A DNA stretch of 64,000 nt from Facklamia sp050409585 (GCF_050409585.1 NZ_JBNUPE010000011.1:5355-69354), one strand, 5' to 3'; numbered from the stretch's first letter, positions 16,004-26,374 are shown. Numbers and translations are program-made. Notes: generated by a model from the letters alone, not told the origin.

Positions 16004-18793
16004 TTATTCCTTATTCTCAAAATATTCAGGATAGTCCGCTTTCACAATTTCATGGCAGCGATGACAAAGTTCTTCTGCTCCTTCAATTGTGCCGACTTCT
16101 GGTCTTACTGCACGACAACGATCACAAACATCTCCTTTTGCAAAATCAACTTTCACGGCATAATCTTCAAACGAATGTGCATCTTGTGGTGCTTGATTAA
16201 TGGATTGAACGTTTAATTGTGATACAGTAAATAATTGTGCAGGCTGATCACTTAGTAAATCGAAGGCTTTTTGATCTTCTTCATTAATATATAGTGAAAC
16301 GGCTGCCTCAAAGGATTTCTTAATTGCCTGTTCTGGCTGATTCTTAGCTTCTTCGAGAGCCTTGTTTACTCCTGTTTGTAATTTAAAAAAGACATCCCAT
16401 TTAGCAACAATCTCTCTAGCTTGCTCAAGCTGTTCTGCCTTAGGCATTTCAGCTAATTGAATAAAACCATCTACCGCTGGTAAATCTTTCCATGCTTCTT
16501 CAGCTGTATGTACAATTAATGGTGTCAATAAAATTAACATATCATGAACTATTTGATAAATCACTGTTTGCATAGAACGACGCGCATGGCTATCTTTAGC
16601 TTCAATATATACAATATCTTTAGCCACATTTAAATAGAAAGCTGAAAGATCAGAAGAAATAAAGTTCATAGTGCGCTTATAAAGTTCTGGGAACCTATAC
16701 TTGTCATAAGCTTCTAAGATATCCGCTTTAAACAAGTTAAAGTTAGCATTCATATATTGATCGAGATTGGTGAGTTCTTCCTTAGGAACGGCATTTTCAG
16801 CTGGATGATAATCATTCACAAGACCTAACATAAAACGAAGCGTGTTACGAATCTTACGATAGGATTCAGAGACTTGTTTGAGGATTTCATTAGAGACACG
16901 TACATCAGCTTCATAGTCCACAGAAGCGACCCACAAACGAATAATATCTGCTCCTAAATCATTCATTACTTCAACTGGATCAATAACATTTCCTAAAGAC
17001 TTAGACATCTTTTGACCCTTACCGTCATTTACAAAACCTTGTGAAAGAACCGCCTTGTATGGTGGGAAACCATTGACAGCCACAGAGGTAGTGAACGATG
17101 AGTTAAACCAACCACGATATTGGTCAGAACCTTCAAGGTATAAATCAGCTGGGAAGTTTAAATCTTCTCGCGCTTGTAAAACGCCAGCATACGATGTACC
17201 CGAATCGAACCATACATCCATAATATCCATTTCTTTTGTAAATTGACCATTTGGCGAAGCAGGATGTTGGAAGCCTTCTGGTAAAAGGTCTTTTGCCTCC
17301 CACTCAAACCAAATGTTCGTTCCATGTTCTTCTACTAAATCGGCTACATGATTGACAATATCTAATTCTAAAATAGCTTCTCCGTTTTCTGCGTAGAAAA
17401 TTGGTAAAGGCACTCCCCAAACACGTTGACGAGAAATTACCCAGTCGCCACGGTCACGAATCATATTATAAATACGACGTTTACCCGATGGATGGTGCCA
17501 AGTGACTGCATTTTCAACATTATCAAGCAGTTCTTCACGGAATTTATCAATCGAAGCAAACCATTGAGGCGTTGCACGGTAGATAACCGGCTTTTTAGTT
17601 CGCCAATCGTGCGGATAAGAGTGAACAAATTCTGAATAATGCAAGAGGCTACCATTTTCTTTTAAGGTCTTAACAATTTGCTTTTGACCTTTCAAATAAA
17701 AGACACCTTCCAAACCAGGCGCTTCTTTTGTAAAATGTCCTCTGCCATCTACTGGCGACAAAATATCCAAACCATACTCTAAACCAATCCAATAGTCATC
17801 TTCACCGTGACCAGGAGCCGTATGAACTAATCCCGTACCTGTTTCTAAAGTAACATGATCGCCTACCATTAGTAAGGATTCACGGTCATAGAATGGGTGT
17901 TGAGCAGTCAAACGGTCAAAATCTTGCCCCTTATAATGTGCTTCGACTGGATAATTTTCCCATTCAAGCGTCGATGCTACTACTTCTAATAAATCTTCAG
18001 CGACAATAAAGTGACGGTCGCCAACTGCGACTTGCACATAATTAGCCTGTCCTAAAACAGAAATCCCTAGGTTAGCAGGTAATGTCCATGGTGTAGTCGT
18101 CCAAATAATAAATTCTGCTTCTTGAGGAAGGATGCCACCACCGTCTTTCACTTTGAAAGCTACATAAATTGAAGGTGAGCTTACGTCTTGATATTCAACT
18201 TCAGCTTCAGCTAATGAAGATTCTGACGACCAGGACCAGTATACCGGCTTCGCACCTTTATAGATATAGCCTTTATCAGCCATTTGTCCAAAAATACGTA
18301 ATTGCTGTGCTTCATATTTAGGTTGCAAAGTTAAGTATGGGTTTTCCCAATCTCCATTAACTCCCAAGCGCATAAAGCTTTCTTTTTGACCTTCAACTTG
18401 TTTTAAAGCATAGGCTTCGCAAAGTTTACGAAATTCTGCTGTTGAGTGTTCTTTACGATTCACACCTTCATTCTTCTGTAAGGCTGACTCAATTGGTAAA
18501 CCATGAGTATCCCAACCAGGGACATATGGAGAATAATGGCCTGTCATTGAACGAAAACGTGTAATAAAGTCTTTTGAAACTTTATTGAAAGCATGTCCCA
18601 TATGTACGCGACCATTGGCATATGGCGGACCATCGTGTAGAATCCATGGTTCTGAATCCATATTTTTTTCTAACATTTTGTGATAAACATCAGCTTCTTG
18701 CCATTCTTTTTGTAAGCTTACCTCTTTAACAGGAAGATTCGCTCGCATATCAAAGGATGTTTTTCCAAGGTGCAAAGTATCTTTTAATTTCAT
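16004..18793 (-). CDS. ileS: Isoleucine--tRNA ligase
   Basis: Class I synthetase for tRNA-Ile, 929 residues as in Bacillus. HMGH occurs at residues 64-67 (PPYANGRVHMGHA) and KMSKS in GQKMSKSLGN. The CP1 editing domain with TTTPWTLPAN lies between them. The C-terminal zinc finger CDRC...CHRC has all four cysteines. Having this finger and the 929-residue size, it belongs to the common bacterial (mupirocin-sensitive type) branch. It carries its own T-box leader and lies directly downstream of divIVA, the end of the division cluster. Confidence 0.98.
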   Translation of the reverse strand: MKLKDTLHLGKTSFDMRANLPVKEVSLQKEWQEADVYHKMLEKNMDSEPWILHDGPPYANGRVHMGHAFNKVSKDFITRFRSMTGHYSPYVPGWDTHGLPIESALQKNEGVNRKEHSTAEFRKLCEAYALKQVEGQKESFMRLGVNGDWENPYLTLQPKYEAQQLRIFGQMADKGYIYKGAKPVYWSWSSESSLAEAEVEYQDVSSPSIYVAFKVKDGGGILPQEAEFIIWTTTPWTLPANLGISVLGQANYVQVAVGDRHFIVAEDLLEVVASTLEWENYPVEAHYKGQDFDRLTAQHPFYDRESLLMVGDHVTLETGTGLVHTAPGHGEDDYWIGLEYGLDILSPVDGRGHFTKEAPGLEGVFYLKGQKQIVKTLKENGSLLHYSEFVHSYPHDWRTKKPVIYRATPQWFASIDKFREELLDNVENAVTWHHPSGKRRIYNMIRDRGDWVISRQRVWGVPLPIFYAENGEAILELDIVNHVADLVEEHGTNIWFEWEAKDLLPEGFQHPASPNGQFTKEMDIMDVWFDSGTSYAGVLQAREDLNFPADLYLEGSDQYRGWFNSSFTTSVAVNGFPPYKAVLSQGFVNDGKGQKMSKSLGNVIDPVEVMNDLGADIIRLWVASVDYEADVRVSNEILKQVSESYRKIRNTLRFMLGLVNDYHPAENAVPKEELTNLDQYMNANFNLFKADILEAYDKYRFPELYKRTMNFISSDLSAFYLNVAKDIVYIEAKDSHARRSMQTVIYQIVHDMLILLTPLIVHTAEEAWKDLPAVDGFIQLAEMPKAEQLEQAREIVAKWDVFFKLQTGVNKALEEAKNQPEQAIKKSFEAAVSLYINEEDQKAFDLLSDQPAQLFTVSQLNVQSINQAPQDAHSFEDYAVKVDFAKGDVCDRCRAVRPEVGTIEGAEELCHRCHEIVKADYPEYFENKE

Positions 18794-18811
18794 TAGTTTT
18801 CTCCTCTCTAT

Positions 18812-19050
18812 AAAAAAAGCCCCTTCCTAAGAAGGGACGTCAAATACGCGGTACCACCCAATTTAATAGTTAAACTATTCACTCTTCATGATAACGCTTT
18901 TGAAGCGGATCTAGCTAGTCAACTTTGACTCACTAGTCATTGAATAGAATGATAAAGAAAGATACAGGGACTCTTGAGCTTGCACCATCCTCAAGTCGCT
19001 AATGTATTATATCCATCTTCTTGTTTCTATCTCAGCTTTTACCAATAATT
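18812..19050 (-). promoter_or_regulatory. T-box riboswitch leader of ileS
   Basis: The minus-strand leader has the canonical T-box TGGGTGGTACCGCG (complement of 18847-18860), followed by the terminator CCCTTCTTAGGAAGGGG with a T7 run (18812-18835). ATC triplets occur on the 3' side of the presumed stem I and would fit an isoleucine specifier, but I could not fold the leader to prove which is used. The 5' limit is approximate and reaches almost to the divIVA stop. Confidence 0.93.
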
Positions 19051-19062
19051 TTCTTAATTATA

Positions 19063-19863
19063 TTAGTCTTCTGTTGGAAGGTCAATACGAATTGTTTCAC
19101 CATGTAAGGCTTCATCAGATTTTTCTGCTTCATCAGAGTCTCTATCTGATGAATGATTTCGTTCAAAAGCCTCTAATTCTTCACGACTTAAAGGCATAGT
19201 TTTCATAGACTCAGAAGAATCTTCATCTTTTTCATCCACATGAATTTCCCTTAAGTCATTCAAATCAAAAACTTGCGTCATAGATAAATCTTCATTTTCT
19301 TCACTATCTATGGCTTCAAGCTTAGCATTTTGTTCTAAATCTTCCAGACGATTACTCGTTACTGATCTTTGTTCACGTGTCTGAGCAGGTGTTAAAGCGG
19401 TACCATCAAACAAATCTTCAAATGAAGTGTTATTTACAATGGATAATTGATTTTCAATTAAACGACGTAATTCTTGACGATATTTTTTCGTTACACTTCT
19501 CAACCTCTCTGCCTCTTCAAAAATTTCATTTGATTGCGCATTCGCTTCATCAATTACTCGTCCTGCTTCACTTTCAGCTTCATAGAGAATTAATTCTGCT
19601 TCCTTACGAGCATTTTGTTTTAGACGTTCTGCTGCTTCTTGTGCAATAATAATTGAAGAATTTAAAGATTCTTGTAATTGTGAAAAATAGTCAATTTTAT
19701 CTTTAGCTTCTGCTAAATCACGCGTTAAATTGTGATTTTCTTCTAGTTTTTTCTCTAACTCTACGCGCACAATATCTAAAAAATCATTTACTTGTTCTGG
19801 ATCATAGCCACGGAACTTATTATTAAATTCTTTTTCTAAAATATCATTTGGTGTAATTGTCAT
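19063..19863 (-). CDS. divIVA: Cell division protein DivIVA
   Basis: DivIVA binds negatively curved membrane at poles and septa and recruits division and morphogenesis partners. The N-terminal membrane-binding domain TPNDILEKEFNNKFRGYDPE, with the conserved Phe/Arg turn, spans residues 4-23. A long coiled coil runs to about residue 150, and an acidic, low-complexity tail rich in Glu/Asp/Ser makes up the last ~100 residues. At 266 residues it is longer than B. subtilis DivIVA because of this tail. It lies in the usual place after ylmH. Confidence 0.95.
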   Translation of the reverse strand: MTITPNDILEKEFNNKFRGYDPEQVNDFLDIVRVELEKKLEENHNLTRDLAEAKDKIDYFSQLQESLNSSIIIAQEAAERLKQNARKEAELILYEAESEAGRVIDEANAQSNEIFEEAERLRSVTKKYRQELRRLIENQLSIVNNTSFEDLFDGTALTPAQTREQRSVTSNRLEDLEQNAKLEAIDSEENEDLSMTQVFDLNDLREIHVDEKDEDSSESMKTMPLSREELEAFERNHSSDRDSDEAEKSDEALHGETIRIDLPTED

Positions 19864-19888
19864 AAAGATCCTTCCTTTTTTATAAATT

Positions 19889-20674
19889 TTACGATACTTT
19901 TAACAAATCAATGGATAGTCTAAAATTATCTTTTTTCGTTTTACCATCTACTGACTGAATACGAAAGCGCCCAAAATGCCTGAGTGAAACAATATCAGAA
20001 ATACCAACCAAAGTATCACTTCGATCTATCTCAGTAAAATTAATTTTAACTTGTCCTGCTTTAACTGCATCCTTGGCTCTTTGGCGCGAAATATTATATA
20101 CCTTAGATATTAAACTATCTAATCTCAGAGAAGATACAATGACTGTTGCTTCTTCCCATTCATCAATCGATTGCAAAAGGTTCCCTCGTTTTATGGGATT
20201 CAAATGGACTCCTACATTGGCTATTTTTTTTACTTCATCCATTAAATAAGTTTGCATTTTTAAATCAACTACTAGCTGCCATGCCTGACTATCAGTGATA
20301 ATATCTCCTATCCTTCCCCGCTCAATCCCTGTTGAGAGAATGGTTCCAAGTATTTTACCATGAGACAGTTCAGCAAATTTAATGGGGTAAGTAATTTCTA
20401 AGAATCCTAATTCTAAATCTGCTAAATCCAATAGATAGTAGTTAGGATAGATTAAGGCTCTCTTACGCTCACTTTCTTCATATCCTCCATCTAAATGATA
20501 ATTCATCTCATCACGGCCGTTAACAATGTTTTTTAGAATAGTTGCTTCTCTCGGCGTTAAAAAAGATGTTAAGACGGGAGTATAAAGACGGTCAACTTGA
20601 TCGATCCAATCATAAACTTGGTCTACAAAAGGAATTTCTTCCTTACGATAATGCTGATAAATAGACTCTTTCAT
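19889..20674 (-). CDS. ylmH: YlmH family S4-domain RNA-binding protein
   Basis: YlmH proteins bind 50S ribosomes/tRNA through an S4 domain and have been linked to ribosome-associated quality control and to cell division through their genomic position. The S4 domain is visible in the C-terminal third (LRLDSLISKVYNISRQRAK through VKINF, residues ~180-225). The N-terminal two thirds match the family (TPREATILKNIVN). It is three bases from yggT, implying translational coupling. Confidence 0.92.
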   Translation of the reverse strand: MKESIYQHYRKEEIPFVDQVYDWIDQVDRLYTPVLTSFLTPREATILKNIVNGRDEMNYHLDGGYEESERKRALIYPNYYLLDLADLELGFLEITYPIKFAELSHGKILGTILSTGIERGRIGDIITDSQAWQLVVDLKMQTYLMDEVKKIANVGVHLNPIKRGNLLQSIDEWEEATVIVSSLRLDSLISKVYNISRQRAKDAVKAGQVKINFTEIDRSDTLVGISDIVSLRHFGRFRIQSVDGKTKKDNFRLSIDLLKVS

Positions 20675-20677
20675 TTA

Positions 20678-20950
20678 CTAGCCTAAAATGGTAATAATCA
20701 ACCAAATGACGCCCTGCTCAATAAAAGTCAATGTGAAGAGAGCGATGATCACATTGATTGAAATAGGACCAATGGGTGGAATATAGCGATCAAAAATATC
20801 GAGATATGGACTTGCCAGACGATCAATCATTCGTCCAATCGAACTTTCTCTTGCTCCGGGTAACCAGGAGAGTAAGGCATAGAGTATCAAGACCCATTGA
20901 TAGACACGAAAAATTGTAGACACAAATTGGATAATTGCATTTAAATTCAT
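20678..20950 (-). CDS. YggT family membrane protein (YlmG)
   Basis: A 90-residue protein with two membrane segments (about residues 13-30 and 62-85) and the family motif YALLSWLPGARES plus LASPYLDIFDRYIPPIG between them. YggT/YlmG homologues are linked to division and to plastid nucleoid distribution, without an agreed biochemical role. It lies between ftsZ and ylmH, where Firmicutes normally also carry ylmE and sepF. Here only 66 bases separate it from ftsZ. Confidence 0.92.
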   Translation of the reverse strand: MNLNAIIQFVSTIFRVYQWVLILYALLSWLPGARESSIGRMIDRLASPYLDIFDRYIPPIGPISINVIIALFTLTFIEQGVIWLIITILG

Positions 20951-21016
20951 AATACCTCCGACTTTATTGCTAAAAATTGGTGAAAAGAGGAAACACTGCT
21001 GCTTCCTCTAAGAAAA

Positions 21017-22339
21017 TTAATGACGATTTCTTTTACGGAAGAAAGGAGGTGTTTCTAATTCGTCTTGCTCGTCAGATTCCGCTTGACGTACCTTACTTTC
21101 TGATTCCGATCTTTCAAAGGTTCTTTCAACCTTTTTTTCCTTAGGTTCAATATCTGCCACATCACGGGTAATTTGTTCGCGTTTAATATCCCAATCACTG
21201 AATAAATCACGTTCAGTCTCTTTTTGATTTGCTTGTTTTAAGTTGATTGAGCGGTCAGATGAATTCATCGATGGGGAACTTGATGCAGATGGGGTACTTT
21301 CGTTTGTCGAGAAAGTGTTGTTATGAGAGAAATTCGGACGGTTTTGACGCATTGCTTGTTGTTTATTGATGGTATTCTTTTCAGCATCAATTCCGGTAGC
21401 AATTACAGTAACAACCACCTCATCACCTAAGCTCTCATTAATTGAAGTACCAAAGATAATATTGACATCTTCGCTAGAAGCAGAAGAAATAATATCACTT
21501 GCATCTTGTGCTTCAAATAAGCTTAAGTCCGGTCCACCTGTTACATTCAGTAGAATTTGTTGAGCTCCATCAATTGAAACTTCTAATAATGGAGAAGAAA
21601 TAGCTTTCTTAGTCGCTTCTGCTGTGCGGTTTTCCCCGGCAGCTGTACCAATTCCCATTAAAGCTGTTCCTTGATCCTTCATAACGGTTTTCACGTCTGC
21701 AAAGTCCAAGTTAATAAAACCAGGAGCGACAATCAAATCAGAAATCCCCTGAACACCTTGGCGTAAAACATTATCTGCTTCAGAGAAAGCTTCCATCATT
21801 GGTGTTTTTCGATCTACCACTTCTAGCAATCGATTGTTTGAGATGACTACTAAAGTGTCAACAGCTTCCTTGAGGTTTTGTAATCCTTCAGCAGCAAAGC
21901 GACCGCGCTTTGGACCTTCAAAAGTGAAAGGACGGGTTACGACTCCAACTGTCAAAGCACCTAATTCTTTTGCAATACGAGCGACAACAGGCGCAGCACC
22001 CGTTCCAGTTCCTCCACCCATTCCAGCAGTGACAAAAACAAGGTCTGACCCTTCAAGGACTTGTCGTAATTGCTCTTCTGATTCTTCAGCAGCTCTTAAT
22101 CCTATTTCAGGAATCGAGCCAGCTCCTAAGCCTTTAGTAACTTTTGGACCTAATTGAATTTTAGTTTCTGCTTGAGAACTTTTTAAAGCCTGTGTGTCAG
22201 TGTTAGCGACGATGAATTCAACTCCTTGAACATCTTCGGAAATCATTCGGTTGACGGCATTGCCACCCGCTCCCCCTACACCAATAACTTTGATAACTGC
22301 TCCTTCAGGATTAACCGTTGGATCAAATGATAATTCCAT
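21017..22339 (-). CDS. ftsZ: Cell division GTPase FtsZ
   Basis: Tubulin homologue that forms the Z ring. The 440-residue protein has the GTP-binding signature GMGGGTGTGAAPVVA, the GVGGAGGNAVNRM nucleotide loop, and the T7 loop NLDFADVKTVM. A long disordered linker (~residues 320-425) leads to the conserved C-terminal peptide TPPFFRKRNRH, which binds FtsA and other partners. The basic end (RKRNRH) is typical for Firmicutes. It follows ftsA by 30 bases. Confidence 0.99.
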   Translation of the reverse strand: MELSFDPTVNPEGAVIKVIGVGGAGGNAVNRMISEDVQGVEFIVANTDTQALKSSQAETKIQLGPKVTKGLGAGSIPEIGLRAAEESEEQLRQVLEGSDLVFVTAGMGGGTGTGAAPVVARIAKELGALTVGVVTRPFTFEGPKRGRFAAEGLQNLKEAVDTLVVISNNRLLEVVDRKTPMMEAFSEADNVLRQGVQGISDLIVAPGFINLDFADVKTVMKDQGTALMGIGTAAGENRTAEATKKAISSPLLEVSIDGAQQILLNVTGGPDLSLFEAQDASDIISSASSEDVNIIFGTSINESLGDEVVVTVIATGIDAEKNTINKQQAMRQNRPNFSHNNTFSTNESTPSASSSPSMNSSDRSINLKQANQKETERDLFSDWDIKREQITRDVADIEPKEKKVERTFERSESESKVRQAESDEQDELETPPFFRKRNRH

Positions 22340-22369
22340 TAATAAATTCCTCCTCTTGTGCTGTCTTAA

Positions 22370-23947
22370 TTAGTCAAAAAACGTTTGAAAATATGCTCTT
22401 AATTTATTTACAAAACCACCCTCGTTAGTTGATGGGTTTTTAGTCGAAGCATCCATCCATTCTTCTTCAGAATATTGGTCTTCTGATGGATAATTATTAT
22501 AAGATTGCGCTTGGCTATCGTTGTAGGCATAATAATCTGAGTGACTGGAATTATTTGAAAAAGCTTGACCATTAGGATGGGGTTGCGATAATGAAGGACT
22601 TTTAGGTTTTTGTCGAGCTTGACTTTGATTACTAAATCCTCCTTGAAGCCCTCCTCGTTGTCCGCCGCCATTACGAGCTTGATAATATGAGTTATCTGAC
22701 TCACCATAAGGACGACCTTGGCCCCCGTCATACGGATTGGAAATTAGTGGACCAGCATCCCTAGCTGCAGCGTGCTGAACCCTTTGTGCTCGGAAAGTTG
22801 CCTGAGCGATTTGATGCACTTCGTCTAATTTTGACACATATTCAACCATCCCCATACTGGTCGTATAGACAGGGTTGCGCAGTCCCATTTGTTCTGGGAT
22901 ATATACACGAACTTGTGGCCCAAAGTACTTTTTGGCCAATTCTAATACGCCTGGTAAAGAAGAAGCGCCCCCAGTTAAGACAAAGCCTCCCGGTAAATCC
23001 AAAGCATCAACAGCTTCAAGATCCTCATGAATAGTTTCAAAAATTTGAACTAAGCGAGCTTCAATAATTTCAGATAAATAGCGCTCGTCTACACGAACAG
23101 GTTCTTTACGGCCGACTGTTTCAACCGGGAAATACTCTTCTGGTGAAGTTTGACTAGAAATGGCATAGCCGTATTCACGTTTTATGCGTTCAGCAGAATC
23201 TAGTGAAGTATTTAAAATAACCGATATGTCCTTAGTGACATAGTCTCCGCCTTCTTGATCTACAAAGGAATATTTCAATTGATTATCGTAAATAATTGAA
23301 GCTGAGGTTTGGCCGCCCCCCATATCAATAATCACTGTACCAAATTCTCGCTCATCTTGATTTAAAGCGGTGGTTGCAATTGCTTGAGGCTGAATAACAA
23401 ACTCAGAAATTGAAAGACCTGCTTTTTCAACACACCGTCTAATATTATGAATAATGGTACGTGGTCCTGTCATTAACCGGGCATAAAGTTCTAAACGAAC
23501 GCCAATCATTCCGCGAGGATCACGAATACCATTGAAACCATCAACAATGAACTCTTCTGGTAGAATGGCAATTACTTCTCGCTCAGGTGGAACAGAACGT
23601 ACTTTTGCTGCCGAAATAACATTATCTACATCGCGCGAGGTTATTTCGCGGTTTTCACTTGCTACAGCTATCATGCCATGACAGTCATCAATAGCTAACT
23701 TGTTACTAGGCACCCCAACGACCACTTCATTAATTTTAACATTGGCTTTACGCTCTGCTTGCTCAATAGCTTTTTGAATCGAAAGAACTGTCTCATCGAT
23801 ATCGACAATAACTCCACGACTTAAGCCACGTGATTTTTCATTACCTACACCAATTATATTTACATGTCCGTTCATATACTCAGCAACAACAACTTTAATC
23901 GATGTTGTTCCGATATCTAAACTAACAATTATCTCTTGATTTCTCAT
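22370..23947 (-). CDS. ftsA: Cell division protein FtsA
   Basis: Actin-like protein that tethers FtsZ to the membrane. The phosphate-1 motif VSLDIGTTSIKVVVAEY lies at residues 9-25, IDMGGGQTS (phosphate 2) near residue 206, and LTGGASSLPGV (adenosine motif) near residue 325. The core ends near residue 385. It is followed by a ~130-residue Gln/Asn/Ser/Tyr-rich disordered linker, longer than in E. coli. The last residues (FVNKLRAYFQTFFD) form the amphipathic membrane-targeting helix. An ATG start at 23947 is used. Confidence 0.98.
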   Translation of the reverse strand: MRNQEIIVSLDIGTTSIKVVVAEYMNGHVNIIGVGNEKSRGLSRGVIVDIDETVLSIQKAIEQAERKANVKINEVVVGVPSNKLAIDDCHGMIAVASENREITSRDVDNVISAAKVRSVPPEREVIAILPEEFIVDGFNGIRDPRGMIGVRLELYARLMTGPRTIIHNIRRCVEKAGLSISEFVIQPQAIATTALNQDEREFGTVIIDMGGGQTSASIIYDNQLKYSFVDQEGGDYVTKDISVILNTSLDSAERIKREYGYAISSQTSPEEYFPVETVGRKEPVRVDERYLSEIIEARLVQIFETIHEDLEAVDALDLPGGFVLTGGASSLPGVLELAKKYFGPQVRVYIPEQMGLRNPVYTTSMGMVEYVSKLDEVHQIAQATFRAQRVQHAAARDAGPLISNPYDGGQGRPYGESDNSYYQARNGGGQRGGLQGGFSNQSQARQKPKSPSLSQPHPNGQAFSNNSSHSDYYAYNDSQAQSYNNYPSEDQYSEEEWMDASTKNPSTNEGGFVNKLRAYFQTFFD

Positions 23948-24079
23948 CCAGGTGATGAACCCCCTTCATTTACACAAAACATGAGTTTTTATCACATTAT
24001 AGTACTTTTATATTAACACACCCATAAAGCCAATGAAATTAAAAGAAGTCCTTGTTATCAATTCGTAATCATACTTATC

Positions 24080-25234
24080 TTAATTATTATTAAGCTTGAC
24101 TGAATTAGTTTCATTTGCTATAGGCGTAAAATAAGCTCCCACTTCAAGATCAATAATTCCTTTACGATTGTTGAGTTGTTCTAACATTTTAGGATAATAA
24201 TTTATTTTTTCCACTACTGTTGAACTCACTGCTTTTATGAGATTACCATCCTTCATCTTGATTTCGATATATCCCTCTTTACCTGGTTTGGAAGAAGGTG
24301 TTATTTTCTCAACCCTTTCTAAAATGCTTGTGTCGAACTGATCTAAAGCAATAGCAAGTTGTTTAAGTGCTGTTTCTGAAAACTCCCCTTCAATTAGAGG
24401 AAGTTGAGCCATTTGTTCAGCACTTAATTGATTTTGAATAACAGCTTCATCTGAAGTATAACCTTTACTCATCAGCGCATAATTTTTACCATTGCTAGAG
24501 TAAATACCAACAATTTTTTGTTCTTTAACAATAATGTTTATTGCCTTCCAATCGTCGCGCTGAATACGAACATCCTCCAATAAAGGATTGTTAGTGAGTA
24601 TATGGTCTTCAATTTCTTTGCGCCATTTTAAAATATCTTTTGCCTTATCCATCGAATGAATCTTAACTCCATTGAGAATTGACTCACTCTGAAGGATTTG
24701 ATTGCCCGAAACACTTAGTGTATTAACATTATCATAAGGTAATATTTGCCATCCAGACCAAACCATTAAACTGTAAATAATTAAATAGAGAATAAAAATT
24801 TTTCTCTTTCCTTTAGGAAACCCTTTTAACAATACTTCTTTACTTGGTAATCTATCTAACCAATAACTAGGAGTGGGATTATGAGGGGTTATTCTTTGAC
24901 CATCTTGTCTATTTTTAAAAACAAATGACTCTTGAGAATTAGCGTCTATACGATAATTTTGTGAAGACCTTACTCGATAATAAGGCTCATTCATCGAGCT
25001 ATTGTAATAATCAAGCTGTTGACTATCTCGATAATCATTTAAGGAATATATATTGGATCGATTTAAACGCTCTTGATTAAGCGAATGTTCAAAAGAAGTC
25101 GGAAGAATAGGTTTACCTTGAGAATCCAAACGATAATTCCCCATAGGGGCTGTTACTGGCTGATTATTTCTTTCTGAAATTGTCCTTTTATTCTGCCGAT
25201 TCTGGTTCTTATCTGGTAACCGGTAATTAACCAT
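24080..25234 (-). CDS. divIB: Cell division protein DivIB/FtsQ
   Basis: Bitopic protein of the FtsQLB-type divisome core. About 145 residues of polar, Asn/Arg/Tyr-rich cytoplasmic tail precede one membrane segment (KIFILYLIIYSLMVWSGWQI, ~145-165). The POTRA region follows (VNTLSVSGNQILQSESIL) and then the beta domain up to residue 384. The long N-terminal tail is typical of Gram-positive cocci DivIB. It lies between murG and ftsA as usual. Confidence 0.93.
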   Translation of the reverse strand: MVNYRLPDKNQNRQNKRTISERNNQPVTAPMGNYRLDSQGKPILPTSFEHSLNQERLNRSNIYSLNDYRDSQQLDYYNSSMNEPYYRVRSSQNYRIDANSQESFVFKNRQDGQRITPHNPTPSYWLDRLPSKEVLLKGFPKGKRKIFILYLIIYSLMVWSGWQILPYDNVNTLSVSGNQILQSESILNGVKIHSMDKAKDILKWRKEIEDHILTNNPLLEDVRIQRDDWKAINIIVKEQKIVGIYSSNGKNYALMSKGYTSDEAVIQNQLSAEQMAQLPLIEGEFSETALKQLAIALDQFDTSILERVEKITPSSKPGKEGYIEIKMKDGNLIKAVSSTVVEKINYYPKMLEQLNNRKGIIDLEVGAYFTPIANETNSVKLNNN

Positions 25235-25261
25235 CCCTATTCCTCCTCTCTTTTAAAATAG

Positions 25262-26374
25262 TTATACCATCTCGTTCATCATTTGAATGATTCGATCACT
25301 TGCATCCGTAATTCCCATGCTTTTAGCCGCCTGACCCATTACTTTTAAATCTTCAGGGGCCACCATTAATTGGCTAACTTCTTGATATAAAGACTGTCCA
25401 CTAAGCTTTGACTCCTTTATCATAACAGCCGCCTTGTTATTTACTAAAGATAAGGCATTATGTTCTTGGTGATTATCTGTTACATAGGGACTAGGTATTA
25501 AAATACTTGGCAAGCCAAGAGCTGTTAACTCAGTTAAAGTTGTTGCTCCAGCTCGACAAACAACCAAATTAATAGCTTGAAAAACACTTGGCATATTATC
25601 GATATATGGAACGATTCGAACATTATTACTCTGATTAATTTCTTCAACCATCTCTTCATTCAGTTCTTGGAAGTGATTTTGTCCCGTTGCAATAATCACT
25701 TGATAATTAGCGCTTAACCATTTATCCAGCGACTCAATTCCTGCTTGATTAATAGCTGGTGCTCCACGAGAGCCTCCAAAAATTAAGACTGTCGGTTGAT
25801 TATCTTTTAACTCAAATTGTTCAGACAAACAGTGAGGCATTGCCGGTGTCGATATCACTTCTTGCCCTCTAGGGTTTCCTGTTAAAACTACTTTATTTTG
25901 GTTTTTGCCAAATTGATGGCTCGCTTCTTCAAAACAAACAGCAATTTTATTAACAAAACGAGCTAAAAATTTATTCGTAATTCCTGCTACTGAATTTTGC
26001 TCATGAATAATAGTCGGAACTTTAAGCATACTGGCAGCTAATAAAACAGGTCCACACACATACCCACCTGTTCCAAGTACAATGTCCGGTTGGAAATCAC
26101 GGATCATTTGCTTTGCCTTATGAGTAGAATGAAACATTTTAAAGATTAATTTTAAATTATCTATACTAATTGACCTTTTTAAACCTGTAATTTCGACTGC
26201 TTTAAAAGGTATTCCCGCTCGAGGAACAATTTTCGACTCCAATCCTCTTTGTGTTCCAATATAAAGCACTTCCACATCGGATCGTTCTTTCAATACTCGA
26301 TACAAAGCTAATGCTGGATAAATGTGCCCTCCGGTTCCACCACCCGAAAGAACAATTCGTTTCACTTTATTCAT
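25262..26374 (-). CDS. murG: UDP-GlcNAc:undecaprenyl-pyrophosphoryl-MurNAc-pentapeptide GlcNAc transferase
   Basis: MurG converts lipid I to lipid II on the cytoplasmic face. The GGGTGGHIYPALAL loop starts at residue 11, the second motif LGTGGYVCGPVLLAA lies near residue 99, and the UDP-GlcNAc binding region VVCRAGATTLTELTALGLPSI near 271-291. The 370-residue length is normal. It is located between murD and divIB. Confidence 0.98.
   Translation of the reverse strand: MNKVKRIVLSGGGTGGHIYPALALYRVLKERSDVEVLYIGTQRGLESKIVPRAGIPFKAVEITGLKRSISIDNLKLIFKMFHSTHKAKQMIRDFQPDIVLGTGGYVCGPVLLAASMLKVPTIIHEQNSVAGITNKFLARFVNKIAVCFEEASHQFGKNQNKVVLTGNPRGQEVISTPAMPHCLSEQFELKDNQPTVLIFGGSRGAPAINQAGIESLDKWLSANYQVIIATGQNHFQELNEEMVEEINQSNNVRIVPYIDNMPSVFQAINLVVCRAGATTLTELTALGLPSILIPSPYVTDNHQEHNALSLVNNKAAVMIKESKLSGQSLYQEVSQLMVAPEDLKVMGQAAKSMGITDASDRIIQMMNEMV

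Noticed and set aside
21834..22157. 107-codon plus-strand frame opposite ftsZ
   Set aside because: It is a shadow of the strongly conserved ftsZ coding sequence, has no ribosome site and shows no domain.
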